A stretch of DNA of 64,000 bases, taken from the NCBI GenBank assembly GCA_037951105.1, contig JBAMJV010008031.1, forward strand, positions 1-64,000, given 5' to 3'. The DNA is from Echinarachnius parma (lineage: Eukaryota; Echinodermata; Echinoidea; Clypeasteroida; Echinarachniidae). The notes under the pieces were generated by a model. The model was not told where the DNA came from. It did no database searches and was given only the letters and a program-made list of their open reading frames with translations. The position numbers and the translations under genes were made by a program. Positions 11,581 through 21,760 of this stretch are shown here, piece by piece; position 1 is the stretch's first letter, and every line of letters starts with the position of its first letter.

Positions 11581-12015
11581 TTGTAGTAAAAATATTTTTG
11601 TACAAATACAATTTGAATATTCGGGGACAATGAATTCATATTGAATTGTATATTTCATTTGGTAATTAAATCTGTCTGATGTTGCGATAAAGATATGTGG
11701 AGCTAATGATTTTCTGTCAATGTTGATAGTTCTTATGAATTTGGCTTACCATTATCTACTTTGGTACAAAATGTAAAACTCTAATTAAGTCAACATATTC
11801 GGGCTCTATCGAAACATCAAAACAAATGAACACCATATAATGGTGCATACATTATGTACACCGATTGTTATTGGTCAATCACAAACAAAATAAGCAGAGA
11901 AAGAGAAGGGTGCCAAGTCACTTTTTGTACTTTTTGTAAGTTTGAGAGCCTCGCAGAAACCAAATTTGGCTTTCTCTTTTATTTTTGATGAAATATATTC
12001 CCAAAATTTGAAATG

Positions 12016-12175
12016 CAGTGAGACCTCGTTATAACGAGCATGTCGGTTCCCTTGAATTTACCTTGTCATATCAGATACATTGTTGTATCAGGGCTTAAAA
12101 ATAATAAAATACATAGAACCCGGACCTGTGAAATTACCTCGTTATAACAGAGCTCGTTATAAAGAGTTTCCACTG
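12016..12175. repeat. inverted-repeat element E copy 1
   Basis: The start CAGTGAGACCTCGTTATAACGAG is mirrored by CTCGTTATAAAGAGTTTCCACTG at the end, with more CTCGTTATAA / TTATAACGAG motifs inside. It sits directly before the 105-bp tandem array, as a related copy (16370-16541) sits directly before a single array-like unit. Confidence 0.65.
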
Positions 12176-12195
12176 TATTCATAAACTGAGAATTT

Positions 12196-13650
12196 GGCAT
12201 CACGCAGAAAAGGCTCTGATCTACAATACAGTACAGTCAAACCTGTGTATAATGACCATCTCAGGGAAGCAGGACACTTGGCCACTGTAGACAGGTGACC
12301 TGCATCACGCAGAGAAGGCTCTGATCTACAATACAGTACAGTCAAACCTGTGTATAATGACCATCTAAGGGAAGCAGGACACTTGGCCACTGTAGATAGG
12401 TGACCTGCATCATGCAGAGAAGGCTCTGATCTACAAGATAGTACAGTCAAACCTGTGTATAATGACCACCTAAGGGAAGCAGGACACTTGGCCACTGTAG
12501 ACAGGTGACCTGCATCATGCAGAGAAGGCTCTGATCTACAAGATAGTCCAGTCAAACCTGTGTATAATGACCACCCAAGGGAAGCAGGACACTTGGCCAC
12601 TGTAGACAGGTGACCTGCATCATGCAGAGAAGGCTCTGATCTACAAGATAGTCCAGTCAAACCTGTGTATAATGACCACCCAAGGGAAGCAGGACACTTG
12701 GCCACTGTAGATAGGTGACCTGCATCATGCAGAGAAGGCTCTGATCTACAAGATAGTCCAGTCAAACCTGTGTATAATGACCACCTAAGGGAAGCAGGAC
12801 ACTTGGCCACTGTAGACAGGTGACCTGCATCATGCAGAGAAGGCTCTGATCTACAATACAGTAGTCAAACCTGTGTATAATGACCACCCAAGGGAAGCAG
12901 GACACTTGGCCACTGTAGATAGGTGACCTGCATCATGCAGAGAAGGCTCTGATCTACAATACAGTACAGTCAAACCTGTGTATAATGACCACCCAAGGGA
13001 AGCAGGACACTTGGCCACTGTAGATAGGTGACCTGCATCATGCAGAGAAGGCTCTGATCTACAATACAGTACAGTCAAACCTGTGTATAATGACCACCTA
13101 AGGGAAGCAGGACACTTGGCCACTGTAGATAGGTGACCTGCATCACACAGAGAAGGCTCTGATCTACAATACAGTACAGTCAAACCTGTGTATAATGACC
13201 ACCCAAGGGAAGCAGGACACTTGGCCACTGTAGATAGGTGACCTGCATCATGCAGAGAAGGCTCTGATCTACAATACAGTACAGTCAAACCTGTGTATAA
13301 TGACCACCTAAGGGAAGCAGGACACTTGGCCACTGTAGACAGGTGACCTGCATCATGCAGAGAAGGCTCTGATCTACAATACAGTACAGTCAAACCTGTG
13401 TATAATGACCACCCAAGGGAAGCAGGACACTTGGCCACTGTAGACAGGTGACCTGCATCATGCAGAGAAGGCTCTGATCTACAATACAGTACAGTCAAAC
13501 CTGTGTATAATGACCACCCAAGGGAAGCAGGACACTTGGCCACTGTAGACAGGTGACCTGCATCATGCAGAGAAGGCTCTGATCTACAATACAGTACAGT
13601 CAAACCTGTGTATAATGACCACCTAAGGGAAGCAGGACACTTGGCCACTT
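12196..13650 (-). repeat. tandem array, about 14 copies of a 105-bp unit
   Basis: The block CTCTGATCTACAA recurs 14 times at a mean spacing of about 105 bases. Each unit contains TCAAACCTGTGTATAATGACC, GGGAAGCAGGACACTTGGCC and ACTGTAGACAGGTGACCTG. Copies are roughly 95 percent alike, with a two-base deletion near 12861. Because 105 is divisible by three, the minus strand stays open for hundreds of codons, but the resulting protein is a pure artefact of the repeat. Fresh homogeneity implies recent unequal exchange. Confidence 0.9.
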
Positions 13651-13777
13651 GTAGACAGGTGACCTTTATCGACAGGTTCCATAACACCCATTTTCTCTGC
13701 AGGGGATCACTTTTGGTGGCAACTATAGACAGGTTGGCTGCTATAAACAGGTGGCCACTAAGACAGGTTTGACTGTA
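12230..13777. mobile_element. element F: tandem array bounded by inverted TACAGTCAAACCTG ends
   Basis: TACAGTCAAACCTG at the left edge and CAGGTTTGACTGTA at 13764-13777 are perfect inverses. The final stretch after the last repeat (13655-13777) contains GACAGGTTCCATAACACCCATT and CTCTGCAGGGGATCAC, also found in the single-copy relative at 16560-16690. The array therefore looks like an internally amplified short inverted-repeat element. Confidence 0.6.
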
Positions 13778-16148
13778 CGAACTATGCATAACTTATCAAT
13801 TTAGCAAAAAATTGAATTCAGGCCCTTCTTACTCTCAATGATAAGAAGAAAATGAAGAACATTCAGCTATTTGTACAAGTCATAACAATATTTTATTTTG
13901 TCTCTCGTTAATACATGCATGATCAAAAATAAGCGATGAAATAAACATGGTATTCAGACAAAAATGAAGTTTGCAAAATGCTGAGCAGTAAATAAAAAGA
14001 GGGATAGAACAATCATGTTGGGGTATATTAAAACAAAAAGAAAGGAATGTTAGAACTAAAACATAACTTGTTGTAAATTGCAGACTATGCTGCCTTTATG
14101 CAACGAGAAAAGCAACTGAAAATAATCTGTTGTATGTAGTAAGAAAGATCACGAAAGAAAAATCATTCAGCTCTATAATCAGAATTGTCTTGATTTTGTG
14201 GTACAATCCTTGCTTTCACACTGTAGTGTAACGACAATTGAAATAAATAATGTTTTGGGGCTTGGGCAGAGGTTCCGCCAAGTCAGTAATACTATAACCT
14301 CATAACAAATTAGATAAAAATCAGTAAGAATAAATCAAGTGACCATTATTTCTGTCTACATGTACACGTATTTAATCACTGAGAAACTCCATCACCAGTA
14401 CCCGCCACATCTACAATGTATGGTCCTACTAGGTTCACAAGCAATAGACACAATTTCCTTGTAGCACAGAGTACACAGATAATGCATATGTTGGCAGTCG
14501 ATTATCAGACACCAGCCATGCATTGTCTATGCATTGCCTGCTCCACACACCAGTATGGTAATGTCTGTGAGTGGTACTAGCTAGTCATCCCAAATAAAAA
14601 TGTGATGCCAAGTTGAGTTTAACTATGAAACAAATCCTAATTAGGGCATAAAGGAGAATAAATAGTGAATAATGGAAAGCAAATACAAAACAGGAAAGAA
14701 AACATAAAGAAATTAATGTGAATTAACTGGGCACAAAGAGAAAAGTATTTACTTTTATTCATAGTTCAATAGATATTTCACAATGTCTTCAAATTGTATG
14801 CGATTAAGAGCAGAAAACCCTACCAACCCAGCATTTGAGAACAGATTGCTTCTTATTCCAGTTGTTTTGTACAACTGCTATACACTATGCATGGTGCATA
14901 CATACATTAGTTCTTGCTGACTAGAACAAACCCAAGACAAAATTTGTTCATCTTTTTTAAACAACCTTTCGTTCCCATACAAGGTTTGCAGAACGTTTGA
15001 AAACATTATGAAACTCAATTCCACGTATGATTCATGACATTATGCTTCTTTTCTCCGTTAAGTGTATACAAACTGTTAAAAATGACTAAAATATAGGGGT
15101 CAGATCATGACAAATGAGTAGGCTAAAAATACACGTTACGGAACATCCATAATTACAACTGATCTATCGTAGGTACAAAAGAAACTACACTAAACAACAA
15201 CAAATACTACATCTTAACCTTTGAATTCCATCTGCGTCTCGTTCTGCACACAATCTTCTTGTGGGTACTAGCACACGTACTACTTAACCGCATGGTGTTA
15301 TATATGTGGCACATACTGGTTTGGGGTTACTGGAACAGCTAGGGACAACTTGCAGTTTAACGAGTTAAGATTCTCACTCACACACACATACACCAACAGA
15401 ATTGGGGTAAAAACTTGCAACAATCCGTTCACTTATGATACCCTATATATAGGCTTACATTATAAATTTTGTTGAATATAGCGATACTATTACTAACCAC
15501 TTTTTATTTAATGATAAAAAGATCACTTCAAATGAATAGAACTCAACAAATTATTTGTATTTCAAAGAAAAAATTAACAAATTTTGATGAGCTGTTATGG
15601 TTTGATGTCATTATTCTCTCATAAGTAACCAATCAGTTTTGCCTCCTGATTATTTTACATGTGAATGAAATAGTTATTTGATTTATAAGTACATCACGCA
15701 TACATGTAGCAGTTTTCTTTTTTAACAAACTTTCTTTGAAACTTGATATTTTTGTTTTGTACATCAGTGGTACATGGCAGACATGATAAAATGTGTTGAT
15801 AGATAATTTATGTACAATATTCTCTTTACAAACTTTATAACATGTAAGCCATCTTTATATTTGTTTGAGCTACATCTTTTGTGTGAGTGTGTGTACCTGC
15901 GATAGGTTAGCTAATATTGGTTATCATGAGAAAAAGTTGAAGTTTGCTCTGTGACAAACGTGCTGTTGACGGTAAGGCCGTCACCTTTGAAGAAGTGATG
16001 CCGATACAATCATGCGATTTGATGCGACGTTACGCTAAGCTTGCATTGAAGTTGTGTGATGAAACGACCGTTGACTGCGATGATTAATGCCGGTGCAATC
16101 ATATGACGCGACTCAACACTATGTGACGAGGCGTCTCTAAGCAGTTGC
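13778..16148 (-). other. region downstream of EIF1 stop (3' UTR and intergenic)
   Basis: No further exon was recognised. On the minus strand this begins immediately after the EIF1 stop codon, so the 3' UTR must lie in its right-hand part, but no single poly(A) signal could be assigned with confidence. The sequence is AT-rich and largely free of the window's repeat families. Confidence 0.5.
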
Positions 16149-16295
16149 CTAGAAACCGTGAACGTGGATCTGATCCTTCTTGCAGAGGCCAGTCTCCTGG
16201 AGCAACTTGCTGACGTGGAGGCGCTGATCCCCCTGGAGTTGGATGACCTGGCCGTACTCCGGGTGGTCAACTATCGTACCATTGCATGCAAATTC
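16149..16295 (-). CDS. eif1: EIF1 exon 4 (C-terminal)
   Basis: Reading leftwards, the exon follows a TACAG acceptor and encodes 48 residues plus TAG. It begins EFACNGTIVDHPEYG, continues VIQLQGDQR and ends QIHVHGF. These are the conserved C-terminal blocks of eIF1/SUI1 (beta strands and helix of the SUI1 fold); the family typically ends VHGF. The phase is 0 with exon 3. The segment LHVSKLLQETGLCKKDQ differs from the usual NICQFL form, so the copy is somewhat diverged. Confidence 0.93.
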   Translation of the reverse strand, partial: EFACNGTIVDHPEYGQVIQLQGDQRLHVSKLLQETGLCKKDQIHVHGF

Positions 16296-16369
16296 CTGTA
16301 TAGAGATAGAATGCGATAAACACAATTAAAACAGTTGTGATAATATATTAACGTCAAAACCGTGTAATA

Positions 16370-16541
16370 TAGTGGATCTCTTTATAACGAGGTCCATGTA
16401 ACCAAGAAAATTACCTTGTTATATCAGGTATCTCTTTATATCAGGGTCAAAAACAAAATAATAATACAAACAGCTGGGATCAGCGAAATTACCTTGATAA
16501 TATAAGAGGGTTTTTGTTAAATCAGAGCTCTTTCTACAGTA
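16370..16541. repeat. inverted-repeat element E copy 2 (EIF1 intron 3)
   Basis: It shares TCTTTATAACGAGG, ACCTTGTTATATCAG and ATCAGGG blocks with 12016-12175 in the same order. It lies in the third intron of EIF1 and is followed directly by an F-type unit. Confidence 0.5.
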
Positions 16542-16692
16542 GTAACAAGGGGAACGAGGGAAACAAGCAAAGTGGCCACTGTAGACAGGTGACATCTATT
16601 AATAGATAAGACCGGTTCCATGACATCGTTTACTCTGCAGGGGATGACTATATAGACAGTTTTGCGGCTATTATTCTACAGGTTAGACTGTT
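16542..16692. repeat. single F-type unit (EIF1 intron 3)
   Basis: GTGGCCACTGTAGACAGGTGAC and CTCTGCAGGGGAT match the unit and right end of the tandem array at 12230-13777. Here there is no amplification, so it shows the unexpanded form. Confidence 0.55.
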
Positions 16693-16821
16693 ATTCATGT
16701 CAACCATTCATTTCAACCAAATTAACAAAGCACATAATTCTCTCTAATTGGATAACTGGTTATTACATGCAAATTCATGATTTGAGATCGAATGCATTAA
16801 ATACAAAAATGCCAATATAGA

Positions 16822-17164
16822 CAGGGCTCCACACTTAACCTTTTTGGCAGTGGCCCAGTCGAGCCACTGATATAATTTCTTCCCCTTTTCTGGTTGCCCC
16901 CCATAACAAATTTACTGGCCCGAAAATTTATTTCATGGGTAAACTTTTTACTATTCAAAATATCACTCTTTCCTGATCAAGCCTGTTCTTATAGATGAAG
17001 CATGACATGAAAGAAAACAAGATTTTTCTGATTTTGTCAATGTCGGAGGAAAAATCTGCTTGCCCGAACGGTCCACCAAAATATGACTTTTATACATTTT
17101 TGCTGGCCTGAAGTGCAATTTCACTGGCCCCGGGCCAGCGGGCCAGTGCGAGTGTCGAGCCCTG
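16822..17164. mobile_element. hAT-like MITE (CAGGGCTC ends) in EIF1 intron 3
   Basis: CAGGGCTCCACACT at the left and AGTGTCGAGCCCTG at the right are inverted. CAGGG termini are usual for hAT elements, and the flanking eight bases (AATATAGA / ATTGTAGG) show only partial similarity. Inside are repeated TGGCC / GGCCAGT motifs. No transposase is present. Confidence 0.65.
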
Positions 17165-17244
17165 ATTGTAGGGCATAAGCACTCGATCGTAGCATAATCT
17201 TTATCGGAGGCAAAAGAAGTTTTAAAAGATTTTGTGAAGCTCAC

Positions 17245-17338
17245 CTTCTTGCACACTTTCACGATCTTCTTCTTGTCATATTCCTCTCCCAGCCCTTGGA
17301 TAGTGGTCAGCGTCTTTCTGCCGTTCCTCTGCTGGAGC
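17245..17338 (-). CDS. eif1: EIF1 exon 3 (core SUI1 segment)
   Basis: The 94-base exon follows a CCTTCCAG acceptor (17339-17340) and ends AAGAAG before a GTGAGC donor. It encodes LQQRNGRKTLTTIQG then LGEEYDKKKIVKVCKK. QQRNGRKTLTTxQG is the most conserved motif of eIF1 and forms the basic loop that contacts 18S rRNA near the P site. The first base completes an arginine codon begun in exon 2. The 198-codon frame running through it is otherwise intron readthrough. Confidence 0.94.
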
Positions 17339-17454
17339 CTGGAAGGGGAGGAACCAATATTACGTGCAGTGAAAGCCAAATAGCAGTATTGGGAAACACA
17401 CACAAACAATAATATCATGAAAGGGGAGAAACCAATTTTATGTTCAGTTAAAGC

Positions 17455-17668
17455 AATGCTAGAAATGAACTGTTTTGCCTGGTGGCACAGTCGGGCAAGT
17501 AAAAATAATTTGTTATTATATTCTAGTGGCCCATAATCTACTTCTGGTGGCCTGAACAAAGAAAAACATTACAAAGTCTATTCTATTTTGTTGACCATGC
17601 GGGCCAGTAGAATTAAGCAAAAATAAATGTTGGTGGGCCAAGAGCCTGTGTTAATTTCGAGCAGTGGT
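17455..17668. repeat. degraded relative of the hAT-like MITE
   Basis: TGCCTGGTGGCACAGTCGGGC, GTGGCCCATAA, GCGGGCCAGTAGAATT and GTTAATTTCGAGC echo the composition and end type of the element at 16822-17164. The boundaries are approximate. It lies in EIF1 intron 2. Confidence 0.4.
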
Positions 17669-17800
17669 TAAAGTGATCCATTAATCTTGTTAAATTAAAC
17701 AAAAATCTCTCAGAGCTTTCAAATTTCTCTTGTACCTTGTTGTTTGGCTTGTGGTAATAGAAGAATGATGGTATCGTTTTTGTAAGCATCATCAAAATCA
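17650..17800 (-). repeat. family G fragment
   Basis: AAGTGATCCATTAATC, CTCAGAGCTTTCAAATTTCTC and TTGTACCTTGTTGTTTGGCTT match one arm of the palindrome at 54264-54552 and fragments near 23090 and 34960. The fragment ends near a G13 run at 17801. Confidence 0.5.
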
Positions 17801-18278
17801 GGGGGGGGGGGGGAACATGAACCACAAGGATACTAGTACTAGATTCAGTTGGTGAAATCTGAGTTCACAGGAATGTTATGCTCTATAATAAACTAGAGCG
17901 ATCTCTACATGTAACAAGTGCGATGGTAATCCGTCCACCAATCTCCCAAATATCGCAATAACAAGCTACTTTTGCAATGTATTATACTGGCCCGAGTGGC
18001 TCCAATCCGATGGATATCACAATATATTTCACATAATACCCTCTAGAGATGGATGGTAATTTCAGGGGCTACCATACTGATTTCAGGGGGCTATTTTGAA
18101 AATTAAGGGGCAAAATCACCCTCAGCCCGCGTGTATTTCCTACCCTGGCTGAGCTACAATTATATCGTGACATGTGCCCCTCCAGAAAAAAAGGACACAA
18201 GATATGATTTTACTAGTCTTATAATCAATCGTCACTTAGAGGGGCACCTTCTGTGATGTTCCCTATTAGTGCTGTTGA

Positions 18279-19700
18279 CGAGTCACGGGTACCCGGGTCC
18301 CGCCGAAAAATGTAGAGTCCCGGGTAAGCCTGGGTCGGAACGGACGGAATACCGGAATCCGTCCGGTGTGTTCCGGTTTTGTTTTCTCCATTCCGGTATT
18401 CCGATGAAACAATGTAATACATAAAGAATATCTTATATATTTTTTAGTAGAAAACTATCAGAAGAAAACAAATGACAAAAAAGTACAAGAAAGACGATGT
18501 CGAATGCAACTTACAACGACAAGAAATCCGCTGCGTTTATTATGAAAGCCGATCTAGCGCGCTGTGCGGCGAGTACGGCATACGATCGACGTCGTAGACT
18601 ATAGCTACCCCGGCGCGCCCGCCCGCACAGTCATGCAGCTGCTATCAGTCAGAGCTGCGCCGTACCATGTCACCCGTACATGTACTAATACTGCACATGG
18701 ATCAAAACGATTCTCAAACGTTGACATCCAGTCCGCCCTCTATCTGTAGTATTCGGTACTAATGCTCCGATACAGCCCGCCATATCACTCGTATACTTTG
18801 CGTGCAGGTTCCGGGTCTCTTTTCCGCCGGCTGATGGATCTTGCGTAAGAAAAGAGACCCGGAACCTGCAGGCAAAGTATACGAGTGATATGGCGGGCTG
18901 TATCGGAGCATTAGTACCGAATACTACCGATAGAGGGCGGACTGGATGTCAACGTTTGAGAATCGTTTTGATCCATGTGCAGTATTAGTACATGTACGGG
19001 TGACATGGTACGGCGCAGCTCTGACTGATAGCAGCTGCATGACTGTACTGTGCGGGCGGGCGCGCCGGGTAGCTATAGTCTACGACGTCGATCGTATGCC
19101 GTACTCGCCGCACGGCGCGCTAGATCGGCTTTCATAATAAACACAGCGGATTTCTTGTCGTTGTAAGTTGCATTCGACATCGTCTTTCTTGTACTTTTTT
19201 GTCATTTGTTTTCTTCTGATAGTTTTCTACTACAAAATATGAATTTTTGAGGAAAAAGAGGTTTTCCGCGAGGCAGTTGAGTTGGCCTGTCTCGCAGCAC
19301 GGGGCCTGCCTGTGCTGCCGAAACTAGTATGGCAGACCTTCTAGTGCGTGTTCGTTCCGTATCATTCATTGGCAGGTTTTTTTTTATCGGAATACCGGAT
19401 TCCGACCGGCACAACACCGGCGGATTCCGGAACAAAAAAATTCCGACATGACTTAGGCTTAGTCCCGGGCGCAAAAATCAATACTCGATATCTTTTAAAA
19501 AAAAACAAAAGTCCCCTTTTTGAACGCCAGAGTTATCTGCCCACTCTCATTTTCTTTTCTTTCCTTTTTCCCTCTTTGAACGCCCGAGTTTGTCATAAAT
19601 ACGCTGCATTTTTGTCACTTGAATGAACATGTTTTCCCAGCGGCGTGACATGCCGATAGCGAAATCAACAAATGATTAAATTTCGGGTACCCGTGACTCG
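18279..19700. mobile_element. large foldback element in EIF1 intron 2
   Basis: CGAGTCACGGGTACCCG at 18279-18295 is perfectly mirrored at 19684-19700. Just inside, both sides carry CCGGAAT / ATTCCGG clusters in opposite orientation. A nearly perfect inner inverted repeat (18445-19232) fills the centre. No transposase reading frame is present. The layout (imperfect outer repeats, long perfect inner arms, short loop) resembles Foldback-type elements. Confidence 0.65.
18445..19232. repeat. 788-bp near-perfect inverted repeat, arms about 380 bp
   Basis: The left arm 18445-18824 and right arm 18850-19232 are reverse complements with few differences; the loop is about 25 bases (18825-18849). The arms are GC-rich and contain paired GGCGCGCC, GTACATGTAC and GGGCGGACTGGATG-type blocks. 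In EIF1 pre-mRNA this would form a very long hairpin, a possible source of dsRNA or a cruciform-prone site. Open frames on both strands here are mirror images. Confidence 0.92.
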
Positions 19701-19786
19701 CCCGAAAAATTATCGCGAGTCCCGGGAGGGAAATGCTCCCGAAAACGACACCTCTATTCCCTATAGATCAGTATAATGTAGCTTAC

Positions 19787-19838
19787 CGTACGTGAACGTG
19801 TGAACTATTATCTTCCTTTTCTGCCTCACCAAACGCAT
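19787..19838 (-). CDS. eif1: EIF1 exon 2
   Basis: The 52-base exon lies between a TTTATTTCAG acceptor and a GTAAGC donor on the minus strand. It encodes AFGEAEKEDNSSHVHV with split codons at both ends: Asp with exon 1, Arg with exon 3. It corresponds to the flexible acidic N-terminal tail and the start of the first SUI1 strand (family form FxDxxxxx...HIRIQQRNG). It is too short for ORF scanning and was found by joining phases. Confidence 0.85.
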
Positions 19839-19885
19839 CTGAAATAAAATAAGAACAAAAACAAACAGTTCAATCATCATGGACC

Positions 19886-20181
19886 ATTAGGGATCTACTG
19901 TATAAGTTATAACATAGTCCAAATCCACCTAACTTCATTAGAAATCTAGAGTGGTTCTCTCATACCTTGTTGCATTTGTATTACCAATAGAAGCATGGAA
20001 CAGGTTTTTTTTCTTTTCCGAATTTCCCTTTCGTTAGAAAGATATTTACGATTTAAGTGATTCATATTTTTAGCTATCCACTGGATAGTCATAACTGTGT
20101 ACAAAGTCAGTGCAACAAGTTAGCAAACATCACTTTGCATTTTCACTCATTCCTTGGCAATATGAATTATATCCATTAGGC
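19886..20181 (-). mobile_element. TTAA-type MITE, family B copy 5 (partial)
   Basis: The segment starts TTAGGGATCTACTG and contains GGTTCTCTCATACCTTGTTG, TTCCCTTTCGTTAGAAAGATAT, TGTGTACAAAGTCAGTGCAA and AGCAAACATCACTTTGCATT, all in the order of reverse family B. The right terminus is missing, and the K-type foldback at 20182 begins there. It lies in EIF1 intron 1. Confidence 0.6.
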
Positions 20182-20310
20182 ATTAGATCAACAAATATTT
20201 TCATGGCCTCATTTACATTTACTGCACTGTAGTCTTGGCCCTTTTCCCATTATAAGACAGTGCAGTAAATGTAAAAGAGGCCATGAAAATGATAGATTTG
20301 TTGATCTAAT
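20182..20310. repeat. foldback MITE (family K copy 2)
   Basis: ATTAGATCAACAAAT at the left and ATTTGTTGATCTAAT at the right are perfect inverses, and TTTTCATGGCCTC / GAGGCCATGAAAA follow inside. The core matches the foldback at 244-362. It lies in EIF1 intron 1 and abuts the truncated end of a family B element. Confidence 0.75.
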
Positions 20311-20828
20311 TTATGTAAATATATATATATATATATATTAATCCTTCTTTACACAGTGATCCATATTTTTTTCTTCTACTAGTTGCCCAAGGTTTGTATA
20401 GAATGTTTGGACCACAAATTCTGGAATTTTCAAAATTTGGGTGGCCCAAGAAACCAAAAATAATAAATTAAAAAGACAACAAGTCAACATATTTATGAAC
20501 ATTATTTTAAAATAACCGATAAAGATGTGGCATTATCTTTGAAGACTTGGTATATATACATGACTAAACTAAAAGAACCAATGTTCTACGCAATTCGTAT
20601 GGTCTAGTGCATCGTTTCTTTTTTAGTCATGCATGCCAAGTCATGAGCACGTCTTTGAAGAGAATGCCAAACATGTTTACTTTAAATGATTTAAATTTAT
20701 AAAGCAGAATAAATTTGCATCTGTCTCATTTACGTAAAGTGTTTCATAATTTAGTGCACAGACACATACACATCGTCATTGCCGATGGTAATGCCAATGG
20801 CCGATGCATACCATGTACAAACTTTATA

Positions 20829-20896
20829 TTATTCTGCACTCTTTCAATAAAGTGTAATTTACGCAAACAGAGTAGAACGTTCGACAAATCGTTAGT
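20829..20896 (+). repeat. intronic direct duplication, copy 1 (copy 2 at 21046-21097)
   Basis: TTCTGCACTCTTTCAATAAA, GTGTAATTTACG and CGTTCGACAAATCGTTA recur in order at 21046-21097, where 17 internal bases are missing. This is a local duplication in EIF1 intron 1. Confidence 0.7.
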
Positions 20897-21526
20897 AACA
20901 ATCAGTAACCGTTATATATGTTAGCTCCGTACTTGGTAAAACGAATAGTAGTATTGTCGTTAAACATGCAAGCCAAGACCAAGTGTTGCCGTCGTTCACA
21001 AAATTCCCCAAATAAAATTGCCGACTGCTGTGTAATTAAAATTTTTATTCTGCACTCTTTCAATAAAGTGTAATTTACGTTCGACAAATCGTTAATAGAA
21101 TATGAGGCGAAAATTTCTGATATTGTTTTTTTAATGACATGAATCATGAATTTATTTGAGTTTTGTTTTAATTGTATTTGTAGTTTTGAGGGGGAATTCT
21201 GCGTGGCGATGAACGAATTCTGGCCAATCTGGCATCCAACTTTGAGTTTGACCTTTGTCTTTCGACGTGAATATATTTTTATTTAGAAAATTATTAAATA
21301 CCCAGAGTGGAATGTTATAAATGCCACACAAGTCACAATTCATTCAAAGATACAGCCATTCAATCACACACAATCTGAGTAATGCCTGGCAGAAAGTTAT
21401 TTTTTTGCACCACATATCACACGTATATTACACTGTATGTTTTCCAGTCACATATTATACACATCAATTATGTTGCGACACATAACTTCCCCCAACATTT
21501 CAATACGATTTTATCAGTATACATAC

Positions 21527-21557
21527 CACGCGCTACCAAGTTCTGGATGACGGACAT
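21527..21557 (-). CDS. eif1: EIF1 exon 1 (start codon)
   Basis: The ATG (complement of 21555-21557) opens MSVIQNLVAR and the exon ends with G before a GTATGT donor, completing an Asp codon with exon 2. MS(A/V)IQNL is the standard eIF1 N-terminus. The full joined product is 107 residues (family about 108 to 113). eIF1 binds the 40S platform next to the P site and enforces AUG recognition and scanning in the 43S preinitiation complex. Joined order on the minus strand: 21557-21527, 19838-19787, 17338-17245, 16295-16149. Introns 1 to 3 hold several mobile elements. Confidence 0.88.
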
Positions 21558-21760
21558 AAGTCGTTTTACTAGATACTATTACAAGAAGAAATCGACGTGG
21601 ATGATTCAGTCGTTTGTTAGATTAAAGTGGATTTTTGACGCAGTTCACGGTGATCACAACAATGAAAATATCGCTGTACGTTGGTTATGAGGAAATCATG
21701 CGGAAATGACGTATAATGTCAACAGCAGAGAGCTAGAGGTCATCAGAATTTAGTCTTTTA
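21558..21760 (-). promoter_or_regulatory. eif1: probable EIF1 5' UTR and promoter region
   Basis: This is the sequence directly upstream of the EIF1 start on the minus strand. It is repeat-poor, moderately CpG-containing (GTCGTTTTACT, ATCGACGTGG) and has a TGACG(T)-type CRE half-site near 21707. No TATA box stands out, as expected for a housekeeping gene. The exact transcription start cannot be read. Confidence 0.4.

Noticed and set aside
12196-13650. Regularly spaced repeats reminiscent of a CRISPR array
   Set aside because: There are no unique spacers, since the whole 105-bp unit repeats, and the context is eukaryotic.
12157-13789. Two long minus-strand reading frames (217 and 312 codons) with a 35-residue repeat
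   Set aside because: The repeat unit is 105 bp, so the frame stays open automatically. Units differ at all codon positions alike, and the frame breaks at a two-base deletion in one unit. It is a tandem DNA repeat, not a protein gene.
16963-17559. 198-codon minus-strand frame taken as one gene
   Set aside because: Only 17245-17338 is coding (eIF1 exon 3). The rest is intron, including a hAT-like MITE.
18564-19137. Plus-strand frames over the GC-rich block in EIF1 intron 2
   Set aside because: They lie in the arms of an inverted repeat and mirror each other. No motif or splice boundary.
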